Shown here one piece after another: positions 1-8,496 of a stretch of DNA of 39,379 nucleotides. The translations under genes and the position numbers were made by a program. The DNA comes from CAZGXM01 sp964529795. Its GTDB lineage: Bacteria > Bacillota > JADQBR01. The notes under the pieces are model-generated. The model was given only the letters and a program-made list of their open reading frames with translations. It was not told the origin of the DNA and made no database searches. Numbering within the stretch: position 1 is the stretch's first letter; each line of letters opens with the position of its first letter. The stretch lies in assembly GCA_964529795.1 (NCBI GenBank), contig CAZGXM010000018.1, positions 1-39,379 on the forward strand, written 5' to 3'.

Positions 1-194
1 TTGGTACACCCATATTTTTCAACCTCCAAACATAAATTAAATCTTCTAGATTTTCCAAGAGTATCAGGACACCCACATAAGGCCATGCTTCCCTGGCCAC
101 AGGAAATTTACGCAATAGGTTTCCCCCTTATTAAAATGTCGTATTGCCGGTTTTGTCGTTGAAAAATTATTTTAAACATGTCGGTCCTTCATGC

Positions 195-617
195 TTAAGC
201 CAAAACCAGACCAAATTTTTGCATTGCTCCACGCCTGTTCAGAGCAAAAAGAGACGATAAACGCTCCCGCCGCCATTCGGAGAGGGCATCAGGATGGTGC
301 AGCACGATTAAAATCGGAGCATGTCCGGCGGGCAGCACCTCATAAACAGCTTGTAAAAACAAATGAAAAGAATGATGATTTTTGGGTACGGGAATATTGA
401 GCAGCCCTTCGCAGGGCTCCATTTTTATCAACTGGCCGATAATTTCCAGTGCTACCAACTGGTAAAAGTTTTTGTCATCCAAATAATACAACTCCAGGGC
501 ATCAATGTTAATGTGACATACCTCGGCATGATCAATAGACAATTTTTCCACCCCGCCAAAAGAAAGGAAAATTGCTTTTATACAGTTCTCCTGAAAACTG
601 CTGATTCCTGCTGCCAA
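195..617 (-). CDS. hypothetical protein (140 aa), downstream of dinG
   Basis: I do not recognise this protein. It is 140 residues, with alternating hydrophobic strands and helices and no signal peptide or membrane segment. A His-rich stretch (HHSFHLF near residue 80, VLHHPDAL near 105) is the only notable composition. The TTG start lies 3 nt after the stop of the dinG gene with no good Shine-Dalgarno sequence, so expression is probably by translational coupling. An AGGAG stretch sits inside the frame at about codon 9, so the true start may be internal. The soluble-domain composition supports a real gene, but a chance frame is not excluded. Confidence 0.5.
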   Translation of the reverse strand: MAAGISSFQENCIKAIFLSFGGVEKLSIDHAEVCHINIDALELYYLDDKNFYQLVALEIIGQLIKMEPCEGLLNIPVPKNHHSFHLFLQAVYEVLPAGHAPILIVLHHPDALSEWRRERLSSLFALNRRGAMQKFGLVLA

Positions 618-620
618 AAG

Positions 621-3326
621 TTACTTGGTAAAAAAATTGTTAAGGACAGCGGAGACTTCTTCCGCCAAAATCAAATTTGCTGCTGTACCGGGCAGGGAGT
701 TGAGGAAATAGCGCCCGTATCTCCGGTTGATAATACGCGTATCCAGCACCATTATTACTCCCCGGTCCCTGCTGGTGCGTATCAGCCTGCCAATACCCTG
801 TTTGAAACGTAAAATAGCCAGCGGCAAACTCAGATGATAAAAAGAGTTCTTTTGCTGTTTTTCCAGCCGTTCCAATCTTGCTGCCACAGCAGGATCTGTC
901 GGCGGTAGAAAGGGCAAGCGCATGATAATTACACAGCGCAGGTTGTCACCCGGCACATCCACCCCTTCCCAGAAACTTTGGGCGCCCAAAATGACCGTGG
1001 CAGCATCACTTTTGAGCTGTTCCACCAACTGCCACCTGTCCCCGTCTATACCCTGGCCTAAAAGCTTGATCCCATTTTTGCGTAATGACGGCTTTAAACG
1101 GTAATAGCAATCTCTCAGCATTTGATGGGAAGTGAAAAGGACCAGGGTCGACCCCTGCAGGGTACTGATTACGTCTTCAACCAGCGGGATTGCCCTGTAC
1201 AGGAAGTCCTTATGGTTGGCAGGAGGTAAATTTTTAGGAACGCAAAACAGTGACTGCCGGGCGTGATTAAACGGCGAACCGACTTTACTGTAAATGGGCA
1301 TCAATTCACCTAACCCCAAGCTCTCTTCAAAGAATTTAAAACGATTATTGATAGTGACAGTAGCCGATGTAAAGATCAAACTATCAAAGTTAGCATAAAA
1401 GTCCTGTAACAAGGGCCCTACATTGATGGGGCAGCGGTGTAAAGATACCGCGTCTTTGCGGTTTAATTCAAACCACGTTACAAAATCCTGGTCATCAACA
1501 AGCAAAATCTTTGAAAAGTCGTCAATAATACCGGCAACTTTTTTCCCCAACCCGTGCAGCTCTTTCTCCCAGCTGTCGCTTACCATGTCCAGCCGGGCAA
1601 TTTCTTCTTGAATATTTTCCAATAAATCCAGTACAAATTTGCACTTATCTCTGATAATGTTGGCTGTTTTATGCCACCGGGACCAGAACGGCGAATGGAC
1701 CACTGCCGGCGTGATGCGCAAACAGCTTTCACCGGCACCGGTCAAATATTCCCGGGTAAATACCGCCAATTCCCCGGCATCCCTGGCCAATTCCTCCGCG
1801 GTTTTGTGTAATTTGTTAATTTCACGTCGGGGGAAAACTGCAGCAAATTGTAGCGGCGGTTTTTGATTGTTTATTTCCTGAAGCAGGGAAGTGATTTGTT
1901 GGCTGTAGATTGATATCCCCAATTGTTTGGCGGCAGTTTCCTCAAAATGATGCGCCTCATCAATTATCAGGCGGCTGAAATCCGGCAAAACCTGATAATC
2001 AGAAAATGCATCGGCCAGTACCAGGGAATGGTTTGCCACAATAATATTTGCTCCGGCAGCTTTTCGCTTGGCCTTACTGACATAACAGTTTTTAAACCAC
2101 GTGCAGGTACTGCCCCAACAGGTTTCACCTTCAGCGCAGATTTTCTGCCATACTTCCAACCTGGTTTGATTCAAATTCAGTTCACTTTTGTCGCCGGTAG
2201 CGGTATGCTCCTGCCAGATCGATACAGTTACAAAGAAAACCCGCATCCAGTCCGGCAGGTTTTCCACCTGGGTTAACCAGTAATTCCATTTGCGCAAACA
2301 CAGGTAATTGGTTCTGCCTTTCAAAAGTGCTGCGTTGAACTGTCCAGGCAGTATCTTTTGCAACAGGGGGATGTCCTTTTCCCACAACTGTTGCTGCAGG
2401 CTGAGGGTATTGGTACAGATCACCACCCGTTCACCGCTGTTTAAAGACCAGATTGAGGCAGGCACTAGATATGCCATGGTCTTTCCCGTGCCGGTTTCCG
2501 CCTCCACAACCAAAGATTTGTTGTCGTTCAATGCATTAAAGACCTGTCCTGCCATGCTCAACTGCTGGGGGCGCTGTTCGTACTGTTCTATCACTGCCGC
2601 AATCCCTTTTTTGCCGGTAAACAGTTCCTGAATATTCTTCCAGGTAAAGGCAATGTCATCACTGACAGGGGGTTTATCCCTGTTCCTGTCCTTAACTTGC
2701 GGGGAGTCATCCCCTGATTTACCTTCCCAGGCCATATTTGCCAGTGCAAGCTTGAACAGCGGTTTCCCGCGCCAACTTTCCGGCGCAACAGTAACAACCC
2801 TGCGTACGGTAGTGACGTCTAACGAATGAACTTTTTCGGTAAGAATCTGTAGCAGTCGGGTGGTATTTAAAGCATCGGGCAATGCCCGGTGCCCGGTTGT
2901 AGAATCGCCAAGAAGGACACCTTGCAGGTATTCCAATGAATGAGACGGGAACGAGGGGAAAAATACCCGTGCCAACTCCAAAGTGTCAATTAACCGTGCC
3001 GGTAGGGGGAAATCGTTTACTTGGAGAAATTGTTCTTCAAATTTAACATTATGCGCAGCTACAATGCAATCATCAGTGCAAAACTCTTTCAACTCACGCT
3101 TTACTTCATCCCATGAAGGTGCCCGCAGCAGTTCTCCGGGGGAAATACCGGTTAAATGCCGGATATAAGCACTTAAATCACCGTCAAAACGGACCAGGGA
3201 CTGAAAATTGTCGACGACTTCGCCCCTGACCAGCTTTACTGCTGCAACTTCGATGATGCTGTCAGTTTCCGGATTTAGCCCGGTGGTTTCAATATCGACC
3301 ACCACTACCGGCGGGTACTTTCCCAT
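621..3326 (-). CDS. dinG: DinG-family helicase with N-terminal DEDDh 3'-5' exonuclease and Fe-S cysteines
   Basis: A 901-residue two-part enzyme. Residues 1-170 are a DEDDh exonuclease of the DnaQ/PolC epsilon type: D11 and E13 in DIETTG, then H146 and D151 spaced H-x4-D. Residues 235-900 are an XPD/DinG superfamily 2 helicase: Walker A ETGTGKT at 277-283 and DEAH at 456-459, with late helicase motifs such as LGAQSFWEGVDVPG and QGIGRLIR. Between motifs Ia and II lie C343, C403, C408 and C414. The last three have the C-x4-C-x5-C spacing of the E. coli DinG 4Fe-4S cluster. The enzyme should unwind or degrade DNA structures during repair or stalled replication. A start Met follows GGGGGAGAGGGA. 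The combination is discussed under findings. Confidence 0.93.
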   Translation of the reverse strand: MGKYPPVVVVDIETTGLNPETDSIIEVAAVKLVRGEVVDNFQSLVRFDGDLSAYIRHLTGISPGELLRAPSWDEVKRELKEFCTDDCIVAAHNVKFEEQFLQVNDFPLPARLIDTLELARVFFPSFPSHSLEYLQGVLLGDSTTGHRALPDALNTTRLLQILTEKVHSLDVTTVRRVVTVAPESWRGKPLFKLALANMAWEGKSGDDSPQVKDRNRDKPPVSDDIAFTWKNIQELFTGKKGIAAVIEQYEQRPQQLSMAGQVFNALNDNKSLVVEAETGTGKTMAYLVPASIWSLNSGERVVICTNTLSLQQQLWEKDIPLLQKILPGQFNAALLKGRTNYLCLRKWNYWLTQVENLPDWMRVFFVTVSIWQEHTATGDKSELNLNQTRLEVWQKICAEGETCWGSTCTWFKNCYVSKAKRKAAGANIIVANHSLVLADAFSDYQVLPDFSRLIIDEAHHFEETAAKQLGISIYSQQITSLLQEINNQKPPLQFAAVFPRREINKLHKTAEELARDAGELAVFTREYLTGAGESCLRITPAVVHSPFWSRWHKTANIIRDKCKFVLDLLENIQEEIARLDMVSDSWEKELHGLGKKVAGIIDDFSKILLVDDQDFVTWFELNRKDAVSLHRCPINVGPLLQDFYANFDSLIFTSATVTINNRFKFFEESLGLGELMPIYSKVGSPFNHARQSLFCVPKNLPPANHKDFLYRAIPLVEDVISTLQGSTLVLFTSHQMLRDCYYRLKPSLRKNGIKLLGQGIDGDRWQLVEQLKSDAATVILGAQSFWEGVDVPGDNLRCVIIMRLPFLPPTDPAVAARLERLEKQQKNSFYHLSLPLAILRFKQGIGRLIRTSRDRGVIMVLDTRIINRRYGRYFLNSLPGTAANLILAEEVSAVLNNFFTK

Positions 3327-3437
3327 TCCCTCTCCCCCATTCTTTCCTCCCTGCTATTGTACTAAAAATCCCGTAACCTGTGTAGCATTTGTTGAAGCCA
3401 ATCAAAAAAACAAATGCAAGCTTTACCTGCAAAATTC

Positions 3438-3471
3438 AGGCCGCTGGCTCCGATGTGATAACCAGCGGCCT
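3438..3471. terminator. intrinsic-terminator-like hairpin after the malic enzyme gene
   Basis: A perfect 10-bp inverted repeat (AGGCCGCTGG and its complement) surrounds a 14-nt loop. On the minus strand it lies 44 nt after the malic enzyme stop and is followed by TGAATTTTG, a poor U-tract. On the plus strand the tail TTTGATTTTT is better, but no plus-strand gene needs it. It probably ends the fumarase-malic enzyme transcript, and may work in both directions. Confidence 0.55.
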
Positions 3472-3514
3472 TTGATTTTTATCTGACAAACTGTAAAATT
3501 GTATAGGATTTTCG

Positions 3515-4741
3515 TTAAATACCAGCCATGTTTTTGGTTTTTTCCGCCACTGTCTCCGGGTCAACCTTTACCCGCGCCACACCGCTGTCAATTGCCGCCT
3601 GGGCTACCGCCCTGGCCACTGCCGGCGCTACCCGCGGGTCAAAGGCTTTGGGGATGACATAATCCGCACTGAGTTCATCCTCGGGAATCAGGCCGGCAAT
3701 GGCATATGCTGCTGCTACCTTCATATCCTCGTTGATCTCAGTGGCCCCGGTATCCAAAGCGCCGCGGAAAATACCGGGAAACGCCAGTACGTTGTTCACC
3801 TGGTTGGGAAAATCGGAACGCCCCGTGCATACCACTTTAGCCCCTGCCTGTTTTGCCAAATCCGGCATTATTTCCGGTACCGGGTTAGCCATGGCCATGA
3901 TGATCGCATTGCCAGCCATGGATTTTACCATGTCCGGGGTGACCAGGCCCGGACCGGAAACGCCGATAAAGACATCGGCACCCGGCAGTGCATCGGCAAG
4001 AGTGCCCTTTAATTTGTCCCTGTTGGTAACTTTGGCAATTTCCTCCTTGGCAGGATTCATTCCCTGCTGACGCCCCTCATGGATGATACCGCGGCGGTCA
4101 CACATGACCACGTCTTTTACGCCCATGCTCAACAACAGTTTGATAATGGCAATGCCCGCCGCACCGGCACCGTTAGTAACAACTTTGATTTGCTCAAGTT
4201 TTTTGTCCACAATCCTGAGCGCGTTAATTATGCTGGCCATGACCACAACTGCCGTGCCGTGCTGGTCATCGTGGAAAATGGGAATCTTTGTTTCCTCTTT
4301 CAAACGTGTTTCTATTTCAAAACAGGCGGGAGCGGCAATGTCCTCCAGGTTAATACCGCCAAATGTGGGTTCCAGAAGTTTCACCAATTCCACAATTTTA
4401 TCCACATCTTTTGTGCCCACGCAGATAGGAAAGGCATCTACTCCCGCAAAAGCCTTGAAGAGAACGGCTTTCCCTTCCATCACCGGCAGGGCCGCCTCGG
4501 CGCCGATATCTCCCAATCCCAACACAGCCGTACCGTCCGTAACCACCGCCACAAAATTGCCTTTATTGGTATATTCATATATCTTGGCCGGATCTTTGTG
4601 AATTTCCTTACAGGGCTCTGCAACACCGGGAGTGTAGGCAATACTGAGATCATAACTGTTATTGACCGGCACCTTGCTGGTTACTTCAATTTTTCCCTGT
4701 TTTTCCTTATGCATTTTTAATGCTTCTGCCTTGAAGTCCAT
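3515..4741 (-). CDS. NAD(P)-dependent malic enzyme, short bacterial form
   Basis: Oxidatively decarboxylates malate to pyruvate and CO2 with reduction of NAD(P). The 408-residue length fits the short YtsJ/MaeB-like class without a phosphotransacetylase tail. Visible motifs are YTPGVAEPC near residue 37 (catalytic Tyr), the metal-binding region IFHDDQHGTA, the Rossmann glycines VTNGAGAAGIA, and CTGRSDFPNQVNN near the C terminus. I chose the ATG eight bases after GAGGAG; the GTG three codons earlier overlaps that Shine-Dalgarno. It sits 12 nt after the fumarase beta gene in the same transcript, so malate from fumarase can go straight to pyruvate. The Pelotomaculum cluster, as I recall it, instead carries malate dehydrogenase and a transcarboxylase subunit at this step. 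Confidence 0.93.
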   Translation of the reverse strand: MDFKAEALKMHKEKQGKIEVTSKVPVNNSYDLSIAYTPGVAEPCKEIHKDPAKIYEYTNKGNFVAVVTDGTAVLGLGDIGAEAALPVMEGKAVLFKAFAGVDAFPICVGTKDVDKIVELVKLLEPTFGGINLEDIAAPACFEIETRLKEETKIPIFHDDQHGTAVVVMASIINALRIVDKKLEQIKVVTNGAGAAGIAIIKLLLSMGVKDVVMCDRRGIIHEGRQQGMNPAKEEIAKVTNRDKLKGTLADALPGADVFIGVSGPGLVTPDMVKSMAGNAIIMAMANPVPEIMPDLAKQAGAKVVCTGRSDFPNQVNNVLAFPGIFRGALDTGATEINEDMKVAAAYAIAGLIPEDELSADYVIPKAFDPRVAPAVARAVAQAAIDSGVARVKVDPETVAEKTKNMAGI

Positions 4742-4753
4742 CAATCCCACTCC

Positions 4754-5305
4754 TCATTTTTGGTATTTTTTTATCCCTTCCTGGTAAAGGTCACCGCCCC
4801 GGCAGTCATTGACAACTATTGCCGGGAAATTCTCCACTTTTAATTTCCTTATTGCTTCGGGTCCCAATTCGGGATAGGCCACCACGTCTGCCTCCTTAAT
4901 AGCTTTGGCGATCAAGGCGGCAGCGCCACCCACCGCAGCCAAATAGCAGCCTTTATACTCCTGCATGGCCTTACGCACTTCTTCGGAGCGGGAACCCTTG
5001 CCAATCATGGCTTTTAACCCCCGGGCCAAAAGTTTCGGTGCATATGGGTCCATACGATAACTGGTGGTTGGCCCCGCGGAGCCAATTACCTGTCCGGGCT
5101 TTGCCGGTGTGGGACCCACATAATAAATTATTTGTCCCCGGAGTTCAATTGGCAGTTCTTCCCCTTCTTCCAATAAGTCCACCAGCCGTTTGTGGGCTGC
5201 ATCCCGGGCTGTATAGATAGTACCTGTGATAAATACCTGGTCGCCAATTTGCAATTCTTCAATATCTTTATCCGTTAAAGGCGGGGTTAAGAATTTCTTG
5301 GCCAT
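4754..5305 (-). CDS. class I fumarate hydratase, C-terminal (beta) subunit
   Basis: 183 residues matching the C-terminal domain of class I (4Fe-4S) fumarases and the TtdB tartrate dehydratase subunit. Signature segments are GPTTSYRMDPY at about residue 78, MIGKGSRSEEV at about 100 and VNDCRGGDLYQ at the end. It pairs with the alpha subunit encoded 11 nt upstream to hydrate fumarate to malate. A strong AGGAGGTGAAAAT ribosome site precedes the ATG. Tartrate dehydratase is the alternative, but the neighbouring malic enzyme and succinate-pathway genes favour fumarase. Confidence 0.93.
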   Translation of the reverse strand: MAKKFLTPPLTDKDIEELQIGDQVFITGTIYTARDAAHKRLVDLLEEGEELPIELRGQIIYYVGPTPAKPGQVIGSAGPTTSYRMDPYAPKLLARGLKAMIGKGSRSEEVRKAMQEYKGCYLAAVGGAAALIAKAIKEADVVAYPELGPEAIRKLKVENFPAIVVNDCRGGDLYQEGIKKYQK

Positions 5306-5316
5306 ATTTTCACCTC

Positions 5317-6159
5317 CTAAAGTTCAACAGATTTATGCCTGCTGGCATGGCAATTAATATTTACCGCGACCGGAAGACTGGCAATATGGCAGGGGTGTGC
5401 CTTTATATGTACTGCCAGGGCCGTCACCCGCCCGCCCATGCCCTGAGGGCCAATACCCAAGTTATTGATCTTTTCCAGCAGTTCTTTTTCCATCCGTGCG
5501 ACATCCGGGTCTTCACTGGACTCGCCAACAGGGCGAAGTAACGCTTCCTTGGCCAGTATGGCACACTTTTCAAAATTGCCGCCGATACCCACGCCAACTA
5601 CTATTGGCGGGCAGGGATTTGGCCCTGCCTTGCGTACAGTATCAATTATAAACTGTTTTACGCCTTCTTCGCCGGCGGCGGGAGCGAGCATAGCGATCGC
5701 ACTCATATTTTCACTGCCGCCGCCTTTGGGAGCGACGGTGATTTTCAGTTTATCCCCGGCAACAATTTTCGTGTGAATAATGGCCGGAGTGTTATCCCCG
5801 GTGTTCTGTCGTTTTAACGGGTGTTTCACCATCGATTTACGTAAATAACCTGTTTCATATCCCTGGCGCACCCCTTCTTCCACCGCATCGTCAAGCAGGC
5901 CACCTTCCACATGAACCTCCTGGCCCACCTCCAAGAAAATAACCGCCACGCCGGTGTCCTGGCACATGGGTACATCTTCGCTGCGGGCAATATCGGCGTT
6001 TTCAATCAATTGTGCCAACACTCCCTTGCCTGTGGCAGATTCCTCTTCTTTCAGGCCTTTTTCAAATGCCTTGACCACGTCGTCGCCCAGATAATAATTG
6101 GCATCCCTGCACAGCTTTGCAACAGCATCGACAACCTCGTCATAATGAATTTTGCGCAC
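5317..6159 (-). CDS. class I fumarate hydratase, N-terminal (alpha) subunit
   Basis: 280 residues of the iron-sulfur fumarase alpha subunit. The cluster cysteines are visible in VPMCQDTG (about residue 66), GPNPCPPIVVGVG (about 185) and the C-terminal HPCHIASLPVAVN region, with substrate-loop motif GGGSENMS. I chose the GTG start: GGGGG lies 6 nt upstream, while the ATG two codons earlier directly abuts that Shine-Dalgarno. It is first in the alpha-beta-malic enzyme transcript, about 57 nt downstream of a sigma-54 promoter, so it is probably controlled by the regulator encoded at 14901-16604. In the pathway it converts fumarate to malate. Confidence 0.93.
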   Translation of the reverse strand: MRKIHYDEVVDAVAKLCRDANYYLGDDVVKAFEKGLKEEESATGKGVLAQLIENADIARSEDVPMCQDTGVAVIFLEVGQEVHVEGGLLDDAVEEGVRQGYETGYLRKSMVKHPLKRQNTGDNTPAIIHTKIVAGDKLKITVAPKGGGSENMSAIAMLAPAAGEEGVKQFIIDTVRKAGPNPCPPIVVGVGIGGNFEKCAILAKEALLRPVGESSEDPDVARMEKELLEKINNLGIGPQGMGGRVTALAVHIKAHPCHIASLPVAVNINCHASRHKSVEL

Positions 6160-6226
6160 ATTCATCCCCCTTTAACATTTAAAATACCTTTATAACACAG
6201 TATACATAACCCACAGGCAATAAGCC

Positions 6227-6243
6227 AGCAAAGTTTGTACCAA
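6227..6243 (-). promoter_or_regulatory. sigma-54 (-24/-12) promoter of the fumarase-malic enzyme operon
   Basis: On the minus strand the sequence reads TTGGTACAAACTTTGCT. The invariant GG and GC are separated by exactly 10 nt and the -12 block is a perfect TTGCT. Against YTGGCACG-N4-TTGCW only two positions differ. Transcription would start near 6216, leaving a leader of about 57 nt before the fumarase alpha GTG. A sigma-54 activator gene lies in the same cluster. Confidence 0.78.
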
Positions 6244-6348
6244 CTTCCATTGCTAGCTTGAAAATATTCTTTCCAGAAAAAAAGGGGAAAAAGGTTTACA
6301 TTAACTGTATTCCTTACTCCCCTGAGCATTCCTGCATTGCTATATAAA

Positions 6349-6403
6349 TTTTAGAAAAATTCCATTATTTATAATTTCTAGAAGTTCGTTCTCTCTTTTA
6401 GAA
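6349..6403. promoter_or_regulatory. three TTYTAGAA repeats upstream of the sigma-54 promoter (candidate enhancer)
   Basis: TTTTAGAA at 6349-6356, TTCTAGAA at 6376-6383 and TTTTAGAA at 6396-6403. The middle copy lies in a near-palindrome, AAxTTCTAGAAxTT (6373-6386). They sit about 105-175 nt upstream of the sigma-54 promoter, a normal distance for an activator binding site. Related TTATTAGAA occurs upstream of sucC and upstream of the regulator gene. The region is AT-rich, so chance recurrence is possible. Confidence 0.35.
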
Positions 6404-6421
6404 TTATTGCGGCATTGCACA

Positions 6422-7558
6422 TTACTTTAAAATAGAAATCAGCACACCTGCCGCCACGGCAGAACCGATCACACCGGCAACATTGGGGCCCATCGCATGC
6501 ATCAGCAGGAAGTTCTTCGGGTTCGCCTCCCGCCCCAACTTCTGCGATAACCGCGCCGCCTCGGGTACGGCGGATACTCCGGCGGCGCCGATAATCGGGT
6601 TGATCTTCCCGCCGCTTAGTTTATACATGATCTTCCCAAAAAACAGCCCGGAGGCGGTACTGACGATAAACGCTGCCAGCCCCAGCAGGAGGATACCGAT
6701 AAACTCCCAGGTAAAGAAACGCTCGGCCGTGGCACTGGCGCCCACAGTGGTCATTAAAAAGATGGTAACTATATTCATCAGTTCGTTGGCTGCGGTTTTT
6801 GACAGGCGGTCTGTTAAACCACACTCTTTTAAGAAGTTCCCCAGCATCAGCATCCCCACCAGGGGGATGGCGTTGGGAACCAGCATCCCCACCAGGATCA
6901 CAACTATGATGGGAAAGACGAGTTTTTGCGTCCTGCTCACGGGCCTTAACTGGTGCATCATCACAGCCCGTTCCTCCTTGGTGGTCAATGCCTTGATCAC
7001 CGGTGGCTGTATCATGGGTACCAGGGCGATGTAAGAGTATGCCGCCACAGCGATGGGTGCGGCTATTTCACGTGACAGAAGCGCTGATGTGTATATGGCG
7101 GTGGGGCCGTCCGCACCGCCGATAATGCCGATGGAACCGGCCTGGGCAGGTGTGAAGCCTATGAAGATTGCACCGAGAAAACTGGTAAAAATACCAAACT
7201 GTGCTGCCGCACCCAAAAGCAGTGTGACAGGGTTGGCAATTAACGGCGCAAAGTCGGTCATGGCGCCGATACCTAAGAAAATCAACGGCGGGTAAATCCC
7301 CAGCCAGGTGCCCAGACCCAGGTAATGCATTAAACCGCCAAAAATGCTTTCTGTGGGCACCCTTAATAAACCGGTCTGGGGAATGTTGGCTAAAAGGATA
7401 CCAAAAGCGATGGGTACCAGTAATAAGGGTTCAAAATGTTTGGCAATGGACAGGTACAGGAGTAAGATGGCAATCAAAATCATGCCCGCGTGACCAATTT
7501 CCAGATTGTAGAACCCGGTCCAGTTGACAATGAAGTTGGTCAGTTTCTCCAGGAGCAA
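6422..7558 (-). CDS. mmdB: Na+-pumping methylmalonyl-CoA decarboxylase, beta subunit (OadB family)
   Basis: An integral membrane subunit of the carboxybiotin decarboxylase (OadB/MmdB/GcdB). It releases CO2 from carboxybiotin and couples this to Na+ export, or runs in reverse to carboxylate propionyl-CoA. It is hydrophobic throughout with about ten membrane spans. The family's functional region GGADGPTAIYTS is present, as is NPKNFLLMHAMGPNVAGVIGS near the C terminus. The frame extends to 7582, but AAAGGAGGG lies just inside that extension and 9 nt before a TTG that begins LLEKLTNF, so TTG is the likely start (378 aa). It is last in the mutase-decarboxylase series. No clear terminator follows, so some read-through into fumarase is possible. 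Confidence 0.93.
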   Translation of the reverse strand: MLLEKLTNFIVNWTGFYNLEIGHAGMILIAILLLYLSIAKHFEPLLLVPIAFGILLANIPQTGLLRVPTESIFGGLMHYLGLGTWLGIYPPLIFLGIGAMTDFAPLIANPVTLLLGAAAQFGIFTSFLGAIFIGFTPAQAGSIGIIGGADGPTAIYTSALLSREIAAPIAVAAYSYIALVPMIQPPVIKALTTKEERAVMMHQLRPVSRTQKLVFPIIVVILVGMLVPNAIPLVGMLMLGNFLKECGLTDRLSKTAANELMNIVTIFLMTTVGASATAERFFTWEFIGILLLGLAAFIVSTASGLFFGKIMYKLSGGKINPIIGAAGVSAVPEAARLSQKLGREANPKNFLLMHAMGPNVAGVIGSAVAAGVLISILK

Positions 7559-7618
7559 TGCATAACCCCCTCCTTTCTTCAAACAGGCAAAATCTTTTCA
7601 GCGCAGCAATTGTCTCGA

Positions 7619-8035
7619 TTAACCGATAACCACAAGTGCATCTCCCGAACCAACCGTGGCGCCTTTTTCCACCAGGATTTCCTTCACTTCGCCGCTGACT
7701 GTTGCGGTAACTTCATTTTCCATTTTCATGGCTTCCAGGATAAGCAATACGTCTCCTTCGTCAACCTGCTGCCCGACACTGACTTTAACATCCAGTACCA
7801 TACCCGGCAGCGGGGCGGTTACCTGTTCACCGGCAGCGCCGGCAGCGGCCGCCCGGGGTGCCGCAGGCTTGGGTGATGGTGCGGTTTTGAACGCCGGGGC
7901 AGGTGCAGGCTTCGGTACACCGGCGGGAGCCTGTGCAGCAGGCTGGCTTTCAGTCCTTGCAGCGGCGGTACCACCCAGTTCCTCTACTTCTACTTCATAA
8001 ACCTCGCCGTTAACGGTGACACGAAACTTTTTCAT
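7619..8035 (-). CDS. mmdC: biotin carrier (gamma) subunit of methylmalonyl-CoA decarboxylase
   Basis: 138 residues: an N-terminal beta-hairpin domain (MKKFRVTVNGEVYEVEVEE), an Ala/Pro-rich flexible linker (about residues 23-70), and a C-terminal biotinyl domain. The biotin-accepting lysine is K104 in EAMKMEN. It shuttles the carboxyl group between the alpha carboxyltransferase and the membrane beta subunit. I chose the ATG preceded by GGGAGGTAGAATC. A longer frame begins inside the delta gene but has no ribosome site. The gap to the delta gene is 4 nt. The Ala/Pro linker inflates local GC. Confidence 0.95.
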   Translation of the reverse strand: MKKFRVTVNGEVYEVEVEELGGTAAARTESQPAAQAPAGVPKPAPAPAFKTAPSPKPAAPRAAAAGAAGEQVTAPLPGMVLDVKVSVGQQVDEGDVLLILEAMKMENEVTATVSGEVKEILVEKGATVGSGDALVVIG

Positions 8036-8039
8036 GATT

Positions 8040-8480
8040 CTACCTCCCTTTTCTTTCATAATAACGCTGTCTGGTGTTGATAATGTCGTTGCGCCCGGCC
8101 CGGGCCCAGGCAAAGCCACTGCTGCCGGCAGTCCCTACATGTCTCACCCCGGTAATCTGTATCTTCCGGGCATCCTTACCTGACATCACTACCAGCGCCG
8201 CGCTGATGGCGGCAATCACTGGCCCGGGTATTCCTCCTTGAACCAGTTTTGGGGCCGGAGGAGCGGCTGCAGTTTCTTGTTGAACAGCCGGCGGCGCTTC
8301 CACTTTTGGTGCCGGCTTGGTTTCCTTTTCTTCAGCTACCTTGGCAGCAGATTTTTTGGCCCCCGTAAAATCCCAAAGCTTGTTCATCCCTATCAGCATC
8401 AAACTCAAGAGGATCAGAACCAGAAACGTTATGCCCATGCCCATGATGGTGACGGTAATGGCAAAATTTAAATTGTCCAA
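8040..8480 (-). CDS. mmdD: decarboxylase delta subunit (OadG family) with epsilon-like tail
   Basis: 146 residues. A single N-terminal membrane helix (TVTIMGMGITFLVLILLSLML, about residues 10-30) is followed by a charged, Ala/Pro-rich linker (40-78) and a second conserved segment, GPVIAAISAALVVMSG, ending in GFAWARAGRNDIINTRQ. OadG-type subunits hold the carboxyltransferase and biotin carrier on the membrane beta subunit. The C-terminal half resembles the separate epsilon chain of the Veillonella enzyme, so delta and epsilon functions may be joined here. The TTG start has AAGGGGG nine bases upstream. It lies between alpha and the biotin carrier. Confidence 0.85.
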   Translation of the reverse strand: MDNLNFAITVTIMGMGITFLVLILLSLMLIGMNKLWDFTGAKKSAAKVAEEKETKPAPKVEAPPAVQQETAAAPPAPKLVQGGIPGPVIAAISAALVVMSGKDARKIQITGVRHVGTAGSSGFAWARAGRNDIINTRQRYYERKGR

Positions 8481-8496
8481 GAACTAAAACCCCCTT

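Noticed and set aside
1..194. Gene at the left edge
   Set aside because: No frame with a ribosome site or recognisable motif; the 69-residue plus-strand frame at 191 is antisense to the small gene after dinG.
4079..4720. 213-residue plus-strand frame across the malic enzyme gene
   Set aside because: Antisense shadow of a clear, motif-complete gene; no ribosome site and composition follows the complementary codons.
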